A DNA stretch of 64,000 bases, taken from Fulvivirga marina. Its GTDB lineage: Bacteria > Bacteroidota > Bacteroidia > Cytophagales > Cyclobacteriaceae. Location of the stretch: positions 62,001 to 126,000 of the forward strand of contig NZ_JAEUGD010000001.1 in the NCBI RefSeq assembly GCF_016775155.1, given 5' to 3'. Both the position numbers and the translations under genes were made by a program. Shown here one piece after another: positions 17,248-26,812 of the stretch. Positions within the stretch are counted from its first letter, which is position 1. Each line of letters begins with the position of its first letter. Under the pieces are notes generated by a model. It saw nothing but the letters and a program-made list of their open reading frames with translations, was not told where the DNA came from and did no database searches.

Positions 17248-19697
17248 TATTCGGTTGGTTTCAATATTTGGTTGAATAGTATTTTTTCCTGGTTATCGCC
17301 CTCTGCGGCCATGAAAAGCAAGGGAATGTATTCTCCATCACGCCACTGGTCAATCATATTGTCGTACCATATGCTACCAGGGTTTCCGGACTGCCCACCA
17401 GGGTAAATGCCCCAGGCTTTTGGAGGGGAGCTCATTTCTACAATAAACCTTTCGGATGGACCATGATTACGTTTGGTAGAATTAATGGCATCTGCCACAC
17501 CATTGACTTGCACATTGTACCGGCTAAACCCAGCCAAACTACCACCTAAATCTGCAAGGTGTCGTATGAATGTGCCTTTGTAATTGCCCCAGGTATAATC
17601 CATCTGGTTATTTTCTTTCCATATTTCCAGGTTGGTTAAGGATTGTTTAAACGAGGTGTTGATAAGGTAAGTCAGTGATTCCTTTTGACCGGTAGAGTCC
17701 ACATCAATGAATTTATATTGAGGGTAGTTTTTAATGATGTATGTAGTGGTATAATCATTCGGGGCGTCAAGGGCAAAATCACTTGTATAGAATTCATCCC
17801 AGATAGAGGCATTCAACTGATGCCACCAGGCCTGAAAATAACTTGGAGCCTTTAGCTCAACCAAGTAATTATAATCCCATTTTTTTAATGTATTTACAAC
17901 ATCTTTTTCCTCTTTGCTCAAACCTTCCATAGATAAAGAATCAAGCATTAGAGGAAGTGTTTCCTGTGGGAGTAAGCTATAGCTGTTGGATTGCATTTCC
18001 ATCATATCCTGTACGGTTATGCTGTCCATTGATGTAAGTAACTGATTGATACTCCTATTTCTGTAGTATTCATAAGATGCATCATAAACCCAATAAGGAT
18101 AAAGACTATCCACGGAGTGTTGATTGGCAGAGCTTACGAAGCCTCTTTCCGGGTTAAATTGATAGGGATTTTGCGTCTTTGGTATGAGCGCCTGCCATTC
18201 ATTTTTTGGCTCACTTCCATCCATTAGGAATTTACCCTGCTCTTTCCATTTTGCAGTGAATTGGCCTTGCACCCTTAAAGCGATATCTCCATTTGTTGAG
18301 GCGAATACAATATTTTGGGGAGGGGCATCCCAGTTTTCAATAGCCTCCAGATAGTCCTTATAGTTACTACTTCTGTTAAGTTCTAGCAAAGCTTTTTGAA
18401 CCAGGGAAGGTTGATGTCCAATCCAGTGTAGAGCATAGTTTTTTTGATTATCCTCATCACCAAAACTCTTATCGTAGACTACAGGTCCATGATGTGTGAA
18501 GGTAATAGTATCATAAAAAGGATCTTTTCCTCGTACATAGATGGTTTCAATGTGTTTTTCAGTATTTTTCCATTGGTCATCGTGCCAATATTGATTTGCA
18601 CTGTCATCTTTAAATTTTATCTTGTACCAATCCCTGAGATCCCGCGGAGCATTTGTAAAACCCCAGGAAATGGAATCATTAAAGCCGATGGTGATTCCCG
18701 CAGCCCCGGTAAAAGTGAACCCATAAACATTAACATCAGGCGCATGTAATTGTAGCATGATCCAAAGGGAGGGAAGATTTAACCCAAGGTGAGTATCATT
18801 GGCAAGAATAGCATTTCCACTAGCTGTTTTAGTGCCTGATACTGCCCAGTTGTTACTTCCATTGTCTGGGTCAGGTTTAGGTAAAGAAGTCTTGATTTTA
18901 TCAGAAGGCAGTGCCGTCAACGGCGCTTCCGTCTCCATGGGTTGAAAAGGCCATGAAGCACTTATATCTGTAGGAATAACCGGATCTATACCAGGTAAAT
19001 GTTCAGGAAACAGGAAATCAAATGTTTCTTTACCAAAAAGTCGTAGTGCATTAGTGTTTTCCAAATCATCGTCGTAGCCCGTAAGGTTATTGATCATGTA
19101 TTCCAGTATAAGGGCTGACTTTAGAGGCGTCCACTCTTCAGGCTCATAGCCCAAAAGTTTGTATTCAATAGGTAGGTCCTTGTAGGTTAGTGACTGGATA
19201 TATTGATTTACACCGTTAGCATAAGCCTCTATACTTTCATTTGTTACTTCGTCAGCAAGCATGGCTTCGTAAGTAGCTTTCGCCCCCAAAAGCATACCTT
19301 TTCTCCTTTGCATCCGGTCAAAGTTTACACCATTTTCTCCTATGATCTCAGAAACTCTGCCTGCTGCAGCATGGGTTTGGAATTCCATTTGCCATAATCT
19401 GTGCTGAGCAATAATATAACCCTGAGCTACATATAGATCATGATTGTTGTTGGCAAAAATGTGAGGAACACCATTTTTGTCATACTTGACAGCTACAGGT
19501 TCATTTAATCCAGTCAATTCTACCTGAGATTGGTATGGAAAACTATCCCGTTCAGCATTTTGCCAGAAGCCATGATTAGGGTCGAGAAATTTGCCTAAAG
19601 GAGGTATTGGAGTACCTTGAACAACTAAACGGTTATTGAAAGTATAGGTTAGTAAAACTGTTATGCAGACAACTATTAAAAATTTGAATAACTTCAT
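17247..19697 (-). CDS. Penicillin-acylase-family Ntn hydrolase
   Basis: This is an exported amide hydrolase that matures by self-cleavage into alpha and beta subunits. The N-terminal hydrophobic stretch (residues 4-20) is a signal or anchor. The alpha part has VPHIFANNNHDLYVAQGY and HRLWQMEF. The catalytic Ser281, in GSNNWAVSG, becomes the beta-chain N-terminus, and TFTGAAGITIGFN and NAPRDLRDWYKIKF are typical beta-chain blocks. Length 816 is normal. Known family members cleave penicillins, cephalosporin side chains or acyl-homoserine lactones; the substrate is unknown here. It is followed in the same message by a small membrane-protein gene and is divergent from kdsC. Confidence 0.93.
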   Translation of the reverse strand: MKLFKFLIVVCITVLLTYTFNNRLVVQGTPIPPLGKFLDPNHGFWQNAERDSFPYQSQVELTGLNEPVAVKYDKNGVPHIFANNNHDLYVAQGYIIAQHRLWQMEFQTHAAAGRVSEIIGENGVNFDRMQRRKGMLLGAKATYEAMLADEVTNESIEAYANGVNQYIQSLTYKDLPIEYKLLGYEPEEWTPLKSALILEYMINNLTGYDDDLENTNALRLFGKETFDFLFPEHLPGIDPVIPTDISASWPFQPMETEAPLTALPSDKIKTSLPKPDPDNGSNNWAVSGTKTASGNAILANDTHLGLNLPSLWIMLQLHAPDVNVYGFTFTGAAGITIGFNDSISWGFTNAPRDLRDWYKIKFKDDSANQYWHDDQWKNTEKHIETIYVRGKDPFYDTITFTHHGPVVYDKSFGDEDNQKNYALHWIGHQPSLVQKALLELNRSSNYKDYLEAIENWDAPPQNIVFASTNGDIALRVQGQFTAKWKEQGKFLMDGSEPKNEWQALIPKTQNPYQFNPERGFVSSANQHSVDSLYPYWVYDASYEYYRNRSINQLLTSMDSITVQDMMEMQSNSYSLLPQETLPLMLDSLSMEGLSKEEKDVVNTLKKWDYNYLVELKAPSYFQAWWHQLNASIWDEFYTSDFALDAPNDYTTTYIIKNYPQYKFIDVDSTGQKESLTYLINTSFKQSLTNLEIWKENNQMDYTWGNYKGTFIRHLADLGGSLAGFSRYNVQVNGVADAINSTKRNHGPSERFIVEMSSPPKAWGIYPGGQSGNPGSIWYDNMIDQWRDGEYIPLLFMAAEGDNQEKILFNQILKPTE

Positions 19698-19813
19698 GAA
19701 TGTCAGTATAGTTTTATGCGTTCATGTAAAGCGTGATTGTTATTAAAATTACTGATCCATTAAAGTAATTATAAATCATTGAAAATATTAAGGCTTACGT
19801 AAAATAATCCTCT

Positions 19814-19821
19814 TATCTTTG
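19814..19821 (+). promoter_or_regulatory. -7 box (TATCTTTG) at the head of the polysaccharide locus
   Basis: TATCTTTG is a perfect TAnnTTTG box in the intergenic space between divergent genes, 18 nt upstream of the kdsC ATG at 19840, giving a leader of about a dozen bases. No good -33 TTTG is present. An in-frame TTG at 19819 lies within this box and is therefore unlikely to be a start codon. Confidence 0.6.
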
Positions 19822-19839
19822 ACTGGTTTATTCTTAATA

Positions 19840-20391
19840 ATGGAAATTATCCTTAAAAAATATACACAATCCCAGATCGATAAAGCCAGAAAGATCAAAG
19901 CCATCATTTTTGATGTAGATGGAGTCCTGACCAACGGCGGAATTATTTACAGTAACAGTGGTGATGAGTTAAAGGTGTTCAATGTAAAGGATGGGCAGAT
20001 CATTAAACACTTAAAAGCGAATAAGCTTATCATAGGTGCAATAACTGGAAGAACCTCTGAGTTAGTCGCCAGAAGGTGCGAAGAGTTAAAGCTGGACTTT
20101 TTTTATCAACATGTAAAAGATAAATTTGTGGTTTACAGTGAGATTCTGGAGAAATACAACCTTTCAGATGATCAGATTGCGTACATAGGAGATGACATCA
20201 TTGATCTGAAGCTAATTAAATATGCAGGTTTAGGAGTGGCTCCTTCTGATGCCCTGGAATATGTAAAAAACGATGCCGACATGGTAACGAAAAAAAAGGG
20301 AGGAGAGGGAGTTGTTCGGGAGACAGCAGATTTTATTTTGGCTTCTCAAGGCTTGTTGGAAGGAATAGTTAAAAGTTACATAGACAATTAA
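19840..20391 (+). CDS. kdsC: KdsC: 3-deoxy-D-manno-octulosonate 8-phosphate phosphatase
   Basis: This HAD-superfamily phosphatase dephosphorylates Kdo-8-P to Kdo in the cytoplasm. HAD motif I is IIFDVDGVLTNG; ITGRTSE is motif II; IGDDIIDL is motif IV; the C-terminal GGEGVVRE loop is the KdsC-specific tail that enters the neighbouring active site of the tetramer. With the ATG at 19840 the protein has 183 residues, a normal length. Its stop overlaps the kdsA start by one base (TAATG). The kdsC-kdsA pair heads the surface polysaccharide locus, so Kdo may be for lipid A core or for the exopolysaccharide. Confidence 0.93.
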   Translation: MEIILKKYTQSQIDKARKIKAIIFDVDGVLTNGGIIYSNSGDELKVFNVKDGQIIKHLKANKLIIGAITGRTSELVARRCEELKLDFFYQHVKDKFVVYSEILEKYNLSDDQIAYIGDDIIDLKLIKYAGLGVAPSDALEYVKNDADMVTKKKGGEGVVRETADFILASQGLLEGIVKSYIDN

Positions 20392-21227
20392 TGGAGACAT
20401 TTAAAGAACGAGTAAGAGCTGCAGAAAATATATATTTAGGAGGCGATAAACTTGTGCTGTTTGCAGGACCATGCGCTGCGGAAAGCTATGATATATGCAT
20501 GGAAACCGGAGCGAAGGTAAAAGAGGTGTGTCAGGAACTGGATATAGATTATGTTTTTAAGGCCTCTTTTGACAAGGCTAACCGCACATCGTCAGGATCT
20601 TATCGGGGCAAAGGATTAGATACTGGCCTGGAGATACTTTCAAGAGTTAAAAAAGATCTTAACGTTCCAATTGTAACGGATATCCATGAGTCTTACCAAG
20701 CCAAAGAAGTTGCTGAAGTAGCAGATGTGCTTCAAATTCCAGCATTTTTATGCCGACAAACGGATTTACTCTTGGCCGCGGCAGAAACTGGTAGAATGGT
20801 TAAGGTAAAGAGAGGTCAGTTTATGGCACCGGAAGATATGCAATACGCCGTAGATAAGGTACGTGGCGCCGGTAATCCAAACGTCTGTTTGACTGAAAGA
20901 GGAGTGTCCTTTGGGTACCACAACCTCGTGGTTGATATGAGAGCACTTCCCACTATGCGTCAATACGCTCCTGTAGTTTTTGACGTTACTCATAGCGTGC
21001 AGCAGCCGGGAGGGGCCGGAGGAACATCAGGGGGGCAAAGGCAATTTGCGCCTTATCTGGGTAGGGCAGCCGCGGCAGTTGGTGTGGATGGTTTTTTTAT
21101 TGAAACGCACCCCAACCCGGCTAAGGCTTTAAGCGACGGCCCAAATATGATTCCTCTAAATGAGATAGAGGCTTTTCTGAAGATGTTAAAGGAAGTGTGG
21201 ATGTTGGGGAAAAGTTTTGTAAACTAG
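20391..21227 (+). CDS. kdsA: KdsA: 3-deoxy-8-phosphooctulonate synthase
   Basis: Condenses phosphoenolpyruvate with arabinose-5-phosphate to Kdo-8-phosphate. Recognisable KdsA blocks are FAGPCAAES near residue 25, FKASFDKANRTS near residue 55, GLEILSRVK, VTDIHE, DVLQIPAFLCRQTDLL and DVTHSVQQPGG, with the lysine-rich loop VKVKRGQFMAPEDM. The 278-residue length is standard. It overlaps kdsC by one base and is followed after 18 nt by the export-lipoprotein gene, which ties Kdo synthesis to the polysaccharide operon. Confidence 0.97.
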   Translation: METFKERVRAAENIYLGGDKLVLFAGPCAAESYDICMETGAKVKEVCQELDIDYVFKASFDKANRTSSGSYRGKGLDTGLEILSRVKKDLNVPIVTDIHESYQAKEVAEVADVLQIPAFLCRQTDLLLAAAETGRMVKVKRGQFMAPEDMQYAVDKVRGAGNPNVCLTERGVSFGYHNLVVDMRALPTMRQYAPVVFDVTHSVQQPGGAGGTSGGQRQFAPYLGRAAAAVGVDGFFIETHPNPAKALSDGPNMIPLNEIEAFLKMLKEVWMLGKSFVN

Positions 21228-21245
21228 TACATGTGATTTTTTGAA

Positions 21246-22025
21246 ATGAGAAATTTGATTTTTTTACTTTTTATTGTTGTACTGGGAGTTTCGTGTGTAC
21301 CGAATAGAAAGATTGTTTATTTACAGAAGGGAAATGAGCTGAAAGAGGAGTTTCCAAAAGATACAGTTATTCGCATATATAATCTTGATAATTATGAGTA
21401 TAGGTTACAACCGGAAGATATAATTTCCGTTAGGTTTAAAAGTCTTACCTTAGATGAGTTTGATATTTTTTCTGATCAGGAGATAGTAGGGGGCGGAAAT
21501 TTTAATAGTCAAATCTTGGGAGGGTATCTTGTCGATAAGGATGGTAATGTTGGGTTTCCTGAGTTGGGAAAAGTGAAAGTTGCCGGACTTACTCTGCATG
21601 AGACACAGGAGAAGTTGCAGAAAATGGTAGAAGCCTACTTAGAGCAGCCGTCCGTAAAAGTGAGATTATTGAATTTTAGAGTTACAGTGCTCGGTGAAGT
21701 CAACGCTGAGGGTACAGTAAATACTTTTAACAATAGGATGACCATAATGGAAGCCATCGGCCAAGCTGGTGGCTTGGGAGAATTAGCTGATCGCTCTAAT
21801 GTGAAAGTAATTCGCCAAGGAAATGGAATGTCTGAGATTATTTATGTCAATCTTCTTGATGAAAGTCTTATGAACTCAACATACTTTTTTGCCCATCAAA
21901 ACGATATTATTATTGTACCACCTTTAAAGCAGCGGCCATTCAGAAGGTATTTTGGGCAAAATCTAAGCATTTTTGTTTCTTCACTTTCTGTTCTGCTACT
22001 AACCATTACCTTAATCACAAATTAA
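21246..22025 (+). CDS. Wza-like polysaccharide export outer-membrane lipoprotein
   Basis: This probably forms the outer-membrane channel for the polysaccharide. The lipobox ends LGVSC (Cys17). The poly-export domain spans residues about 55-135 (YRLQPEDIISVRF, GYLVDKDGNVGFPELGKV, GLTLHETQEKL) and an SLBB domain follows (FRVTVLGEVNAEGTVN, MTIMEAIGQAGGLGELADR). A C-terminal hydrophobic helix (residues about 235-257) is typical of Bacteroidota homologues. Length is 259. Its stop overlaps the start of the tyrosine-kinase gene by one base (TAATG), consistent with coupled translation of the Wza/Wzc pair. Confidence 0.93.
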   Translation: MRNLIFLLFIVVLGVSCVPNRKIVYLQKGNELKEEFPKDTVIRIYNLDNYEYRLQPEDIISVRFKSLTLDEFDIFSDQEIVGGGNFNSQILGGYLVDKDGNVGFPELGKVKVAGLTLHETQEKLQKMVEAYLEQPSVKVRLLNFRVTVLGEVNAEGTVNTFNNRMTIMEAIGQAGGLGELADRSNVKVIRQGNGMSEIIYVNLLDESLMNSTYFFAHQNDIIIVPPLKQRPFRRYFGQNLSIFVSSLSVLLLTITLITN

Positions 22026-24430
22026 TGACAACTGATTCAGGATATCCCTTTGAGCGAGATATGATGCAATTTGAGGCATCTCGTTCTGAAAGCAGTAATC
22101 TCATTGACTTTAAGCGTATTTTATTTAGGGCATTAAAGTATTGGTATATTGTATTAACAAGTCTTCTTATTGCTTCATTGATTGCGTATTCTATTAATCG
22201 ATACAGCACTAGCATTTACACAATGAAGGCATCTATTATTATTAAGGAAAGCCAGGAAAATAACATTGGAGGTCAACTTCTTTACAAAAATGCTTTGGTT
22301 GATCCATATAGGAATTATTATAATGAGCTATACATTATCAAATCCATTCCACTATTACAAAATGTAGTGGACTCTCTTAATTTCACAACTTCTTTATTAC
22401 GTGAAGGGGAAATAAAGACATCAGAAGTTTATGATGTTGATTTCCCTGTAGAGTTTAGGCTTCTTGGGGAAAAAAACATAAGGCCGAGTACTCTGGAGTT
22501 TACCCTTCAAAGTGAAACTAATTTTAGTCTAACACCACTAAACGATGGTAAAACTTCGCGTGATTTAAAAAGCTTTTCTTTTGGAGATACCGTAAGGATT
22601 AACGATAGCGATGTTCTACCGGTATTAAAAGGAGCCAAACTAGATGGTTATATAGGTAAATTATATTTAGTGAATTTCACAAACTCAGCTGTAATAGCCA
22701 ATCAATATTCCTCAAGGTTAAGGGTCGCTTGGCAAGAACAAGGAGCTTCGGTAATCAATCTTGAAATAAATGGTGCCATACCTTCGAAAGAATTAGACTT
22801 TTTAGGAGAACTTATACGGCAATATCAAAAATATGATTTGGGGAAAAAGAATCAAGCTGCAATTAAATCTATTGATTTTATTGATGATCAACTCAATGAA
22901 ATTGCAGATTCTTTAAAATATTTCGAGGAAAGTGTAGAGGCTTTTAAAAAGAAAAATGTGATAACCAACCTCGAAGGGGAAGCAATGAGGCTTTATCAAA
23001 GAGTGGAGGAACTTGAAACTCAACTAGGGTTACTTAAATTAAAAAAGAACTATTTAAATTATTTGACAGATTACCTTTCCCAAGAGAATAATCTGGATCA
23101 GGTTGTTCCTCCTTCTAGTGTGGGCGTAGAGGATCCTATCATGACAGCGTTAATTGCCGATCTTGTTAAAATTCAGAGTGAGCTTCGATTACAAACCGAT
23201 ACTAACAAAGAACCTACTTCGATTACTTTTAGGAAACGTGAGCAGGTCAATAAGATAAAAAGTAACTTATTTGAAAGTGTAAGAAGTTCATTAGGTGCTC
23301 AAAAAATCAATGAACAATTCTTGGCTAACCAAATTAAATTGGTGGAAAATCAACTTGCACTTCTGCCTGAGTCAGAAAGAAGATTGGTGCGTTTACAACG
23401 TAATTATTCGCTAAGTGAAAACTTATATATTTTTCTTATGCAAAAACGTGCAGAGGCTGGTATTTCTAAAGCCTCGACCACCAGCGATATTGAAATTGTT
23501 AACCCCCCTCATCAATTTGGAGGAGCCATTTCGCCAAAGCCATTACAAAATTATGCAGTAGCGACCGCTATAGGCCTTATAATACCATTACTGTTATTTG
23601 TTTTTATGGAATTGCTGAATGATAAAATTCAGTCTAGGGAAGATATTGAAAAAGTAACTAATATCCCATTGATTGGAGGGGTTGGTCATAACCCTCAGGA
23701 TGATAATTTAATTGTTTATCAAAAGCCAAAGTCAGGGCTTTCAGAGTCTTTTAGGGCTCTACGATCTAATCTTAATTTTTTTACCGAGGGTAAGGATAAG
23801 AAAATTTTCTTGATTACATCCTCAATAAGTGGTGAAGGTAAGACATTTTCAACTATCAATTTGGCAACGGTACTTTCCTTTAGTGGTAAAAACACGTTAA
23901 TTGTTGGTGCGGATATGAGAAAACCCCGGCTATTTGGGGATTTTGGTTTAAACAATAACATAGGGCTTAGTAATTTTCTATCTGGCCAGGCAGATCTTCA
24001 AAGTGTTATACAACAAACCCCCGTAACTAATTTATCATTGATTAGTGGAGGCCCCGTACCCCCAAATCCAAGTGAATTATTAATGGGGGATAATATGAAG
24101 TTATTTATTAAACAGGCTCTCAGTATCTATGACTTTATAATTCTAGATACACCACCTATAGGACTGGTCACGGATGCTTTTATTCTATCTCGGTATGTCG
24201 ATCACATGATTTTCTTGGTACGCCAGAACTATACCCCTAAACAAGCGATCAAAACCGTACAAGAGCTGTATGAAAATGGAAAGATTAAAAATGTAAGTAT
24301 ACTTTTTAATGATATTAAAAAGGTTGGTCCTGGGTATGGGTATGGGTATGGATACGGTTACGGTTACGGATATGGTTTAGGCTATGGCTATGGAGCTAAA
24401 AACGGTGGAGGTTATTATCAGGAGGGATAG
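22025..24430 (+). CDS. Wzc-like chain-length regulator and tyrosine autokinase (BY-kinase)
   Basis: This inner-membrane co-polymerase controls polysaccharide chain length and export by cycles of tyrosine phosphorylation. It has a Wzz domain with TM1 near residues 42-60 and TM2 near 505-525, separated by a long periplasmic coiled-coil region. The kinase has Walker A SGEGKT with Lys606, Walker A' VGADMRKP, and Walker B FIILDTPP. The C-terminal tail is a Tyr cluster: about ten alternating Gly-Tyr units from residue 770. Length 801 is typical of fused Wzc proteins. It overlaps the Wza-like gene by 1 nt. The tail is unusually regular. Confidence 0.95.
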   Translation: MTTDSGYPFERDMMQFEASRSESSNLIDFKRILFRALKYWYIVLTSLLIASLIAYSINRYSTSIYTMKASIIIKESQENNIGGQLLYKNALVDPYRNYYNELYIIKSIPLLQNVVDSLNFTTSLLREGEIKTSEVYDVDFPVEFRLLGEKNIRPSTLEFTLQSETNFSLTPLNDGKTSRDLKSFSFGDTVRINDSDVLPVLKGAKLDGYIGKLYLVNFTNSAVIANQYSSRLRVAWQEQGASVINLEINGAIPSKELDFLGELIRQYQKYDLGKKNQAAIKSIDFIDDQLNEIADSLKYFEESVEAFKKKNVITNLEGEAMRLYQRVEELETQLGLLKLKKNYLNYLTDYLSQENNLDQVVPPSSVGVEDPIMTALIADLVKIQSELRLQTDTNKEPTSITFRKREQVNKIKSNLFESVRSSLGAQKINEQFLANQIKLVENQLALLPESERRLVRLQRNYSLSENLYIFLMQKRAEAGISKASTTSDIEIVNPPHQFGGAISPKPLQNYAVATAIGLIIPLLLFVFMELLNDKIQSREDIEKVTNIPLIGGVGHNPQDDNLIVYQKPKSGLSESFRALRSNLNFFTEGKDKKIFLITSSISGEGKTFSTINLATVLSFSGKNTLIVGADMRKPRLFGDFGLNNNIGLSNFLSGQADLQSVIQQTPVTNLSLISGGPVPPNPSELLMGDNMKLFIKQALSIYDFIILDTPPIGLVTDAFILSRYVDHMIFLVRQNYTPKQAIKTVQELYENGKIKNVSILFNDIKKVGPGYGYGYGYGYGYGYGLGYGYGAKNGGGYYQEG
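24332..24394 (+). repeat. In-frame Gly-Tyr hexanucleotide repeat in the kinase tail
   Basis: Twenty-one codons alternate Gly and Tyr (GGN TAY units) with one Leu interruption, encoding the autophosphorylated Tyr cluster of the Wzc-like kinase. Units near the 5' end are identical (GGGTAT three times), so copy number could change by slippage without breaking the frame. Confidence 0.85.
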
Positions 24431-24443
24431 TAAATAAATTTTT

Positions 24444-25880
24444 ATGCTGTTTAATTCATTAGAGTTTGCTCTTTTTCTTCCTACAGTTTTTTTACTTTAT
24501 TGGTTTGTTTTTCAAAAAAACCTGAAGTCACGAAATTTTTTCCTTTTACTAATAAGTTATCTGTTTTATGGATGGTGGGACTGGCGGTTTCTTTCATTGA
24601 TTGCTTTTAGTTCAACGGTTGATTTTGTTGCAGGTCAACAGATTGAAATAAGTAATACAAAAATTCGAAGGAAGTTATTCTTATGGCTGAGTATTTGCAC
24701 AAACCTGGGGTTTCTTGGCCTTTTTAAATATTTTAATTTCTTTGCCGAATCTTTTGCGGATTTAATGTATATGATCGGGCTGCAAGCTAACCCTTGGTCT
24801 TTGAACATTATACTGCCAGTTGGTATAAGTTTTTACACGTTTCAGACCATGAGCTATACTATTGATGTCTATAGAGGACAAATGAAAGTAGAAAAAGATT
24901 TGATAGCCTTTTTTGCCTACGTAAGTTTCTTTCCTCAACTAGTAGCTGGTCCAATTGAAAGAGCTGTTAATTTGTTGCCACAATTTAAGGTTAAACATGA
25001 TTTCACCTATGAACAGGGAGCAAAGGGTGCTCGCTTGATATTATGGGGTCTATTTAAAAAAGTGGTGATAGCAGATAATTGTGCCGTCTTTGTGAATGAA
25101 ATATTTGCTAATTATCAAGGTGCAAGTGGTCTGGAACTGATGTTGGGTGCAGTTTTTTTTGCTTTCCAGATTTATGGTGATTTCTCTGGATATTCTGATA
25201 TAGCTATCGGAACAGCCAAGCTTTTTGGTTTTAATTTGATGACTAATTTCAGGACTCCATATTTCTCACGTGATATGGCAGAGTTTTGGAGAAGATGGCA
25301 TATTTCACTCTCTACTTGGTTTAGAGATTATATTTACATACCCCTGGGTGGAAGTAGGGTAGGAAAAGGACGCGCTGTTTTTAATGTTTTTGTGGTATTT
25401 GCGATTTCGGGTTTTTGGCACGGTGCCAATTGGACTTTTATTATTTGGGGTGTTTTGAATGCTGTTTATTTTCTTCCCCTGTTATTAATGGGGAAAAACA
25501 GGGCGAATACAAACACTGTGGCAGAAGAGAAGGTTTTGCCCAGTTTTAGCGAACTTTGGCAAATAGCAAATACGTTTGCCTTAACATGCTTGGCGTGGGT
25601 GTTTTTTAGAGCCGAAGGCGTAACAGTAGCTTATGATTATATTAGAGCTATATTTCACAATGATTTATTTGGGAGTAATAATCTTCTTGATGCCGATGTG
25701 ATCTTTCTTATTATTATATGGATAATAATAGAATGGCAGGGCCGTCATTTAGGGGTTGATGAGTATATTAAAAGTTTTAACAAACCAATAATTAGATATC
25801 TTTTTTATTATCTATTTGTATTAATAATTTTTTTATATGGAATGTTTAATGAGTCTGAGTTCATTTATTTCCAGTTTTAG
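24444..25880 (+). CDS. MBOAT-family O-acyltransferase (AlgI-like)
   Basis: This multi-span membrane acyltransferase would transfer an acyl group (often acetyl) across the membrane to the polysaccharide. MBOAT signatures are VGISFYTFQTMSY, the FWRRWHISLSTWFRDYIYIP block and the catalytic His326 in SGFWHGANWTF. About ten hydrophobic segments are visible over 478 residues. The next gene encodes an SGNH-like protein, the usual periplasmic partner that completes transfer (as in AlgI/AlgJ/AlgX or DltB/DltD), so O-acylation of the polymer is a strong inference. It starts 13 nt after the kinase gene. Confidence 0.94.
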   Translation: MLFNSLEFALFLPTVFLLYWFVFQKNLKSRNFFLLLISYLFYGWWDWRFLSLIAFSSTVDFVAGQQIEISNTKIRRKLFLWLSICTNLGFLGLFKYFNFFAESFADLMYMIGLQANPWSLNIILPVGISFYTFQTMSYTIDVYRGQMKVEKDLIAFFAYVSFFPQLVAGPIERAVNLLPQFKVKHDFTYEQGAKGARLILWGLFKKVVIADNCAVFVNEIFANYQGASGLELMLGAVFFAFQIYGDFSGYSDIAIGTAKLFGFNLMTNFRTPYFSRDMAEFWRRWHISLSTWFRDYIYIPLGGSRVGKGRAVFNVFVVFAISGFWHGANWTFIIWGVLNAVYFLPLLLMGKNRANTNTVAEEKVLPSFSELWQIANTFALTCLAWVFFRAEGVTVAYDYIRAIFHNDLFGSNNLLDADVIFLIIIWIIIEWQGRHLGVDEYIKSFNKPIIRYLFYYLFVLIIFLYGMFNESEFIYFQF

Positions 25881-25882
25881 AG

Positions 25883-26812
25883 ATGAGAAAATTCCTTATT
25901 AATTTGCTGCTTTTTTTTGTACCCCTGATTGTAATATACATATCATTAGAGGTGATTAACCGGAAAATTCCAAATGAGTATTCAGCAAAAATAAAAAATT
26001 TTGAAGATGAAATTAACAATATTGAAGTATTAGTTTTTGGTAGCTCCCATGCTTTAAGGGCAGTTAATCCCGAGTTCATTGATTATTATACTTATAATAT
26101 GGCGATGGTTAGTCAAACATTACAGTTGGATTATGCGGTTTTTGAAAAATATAAAGAAGAACTTAAAAACTTAAAGGTTCTAGTACTAACCATATCCCAT
26201 TTTACATTAAGTACGGGTTTAAACGAGGGAGAAATAGCAAATAGAATATCTTACTATCATCACTTTTATGGACTCCCTTTAATATCAAGGTTAAAGGTTG
26301 ATAATTATTCAGTGCTACCAGCAATTGGATATAAGAGGGCCACATGGGGTTTTTTAAATTACTTTTTAAAATTTAAGGTTAGTAATGTAAAGACCAATAA
26401 ATATGGTTTTATGGGAGAAGGAGGATTTTTAGCTAAAGATTCTATTTCATTTGTAAAAGTAGGCAAGGAAGCAGCTAATAGGCATGAAGATCATAGTTAT
26501 GATTTTAATGAAAACATCAAATTACTTAAGAAAATGATCGATTGGTCAAAAAAACATAATATAAAAGTAGTCCTGATCGAGGTTCCAAAAACAAATGAAT
26601 ATGAAAGAAACCTTGATCAGGATAAAGCTGCTTTAATAGATAGTACATTAGATATATTGCAAAAGAGTAATTCAAATGTTTCTTATTTTGATTTTACAAA
26701 TCATTATAAAAATAAATCATTTTTCAGAAATGCAGATCATTTAAATGAAGCAGGTGCTAGGGAGTTTAGCTTATTATTAAATACCAAAATTAGTGAGTTC
26801 ATTAAGGAATAA
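25883..26812 (+). CDS. SGNH-like membrane-anchored O-acylation partner protein
   Basis: A single N-terminal membrane helix (residues about 4-24) tethers a periplasmic domain with an SGNH-hydrolase-like pattern: GSSH at residues 53-56 supplies the Ser, and NADHLNEAG has Asp285 and His286 as the other catalytic residues. It lies 2 nt after the MBOAT gene. This MBOAT-SGNH order is standard for polysaccharide O-acetylation systems. Overall sequence is too diverged for me to name a subfamily such as AlgJ, AlgX or DltD. Length is 309; it overlaps the flippase gene by 20 nt. Confidence 0.78.
   Translation: MRKFLINLLLFFVPLIVIYISLEVINRKIPNEYSAKIKNFEDEINNIEVLVFGSSHALRAVNPEFIDYYTYNMAMVSQTLQLDYAVFEKYKEELKNLKVLVLTISHFTLSTGLNEGEIANRISYYHHFYGLPLISRLKVDNYSVLPAIGYKRATWGFLNYFLKFKVSNVKTNKYGFMGEGGFLAKDSISFVKVGKEAANRHEDHSYDFNENIKLLKKMIDWSKKHNIKVVLIEVPKTNEYERNLDQDKAALIDSTLDILQKSNSNVSYFDFTNHYKNKSFFRNADHLNEAGAREFSLLLNTKISEFIKE

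Noticed and set aside
24332-24394. Hexanucleotide repeats considered as a CRISPR or satellite array
   Set aside because: They have no spacers and are in frame within the kinase gene, encoding alternating Gly and Tyr.
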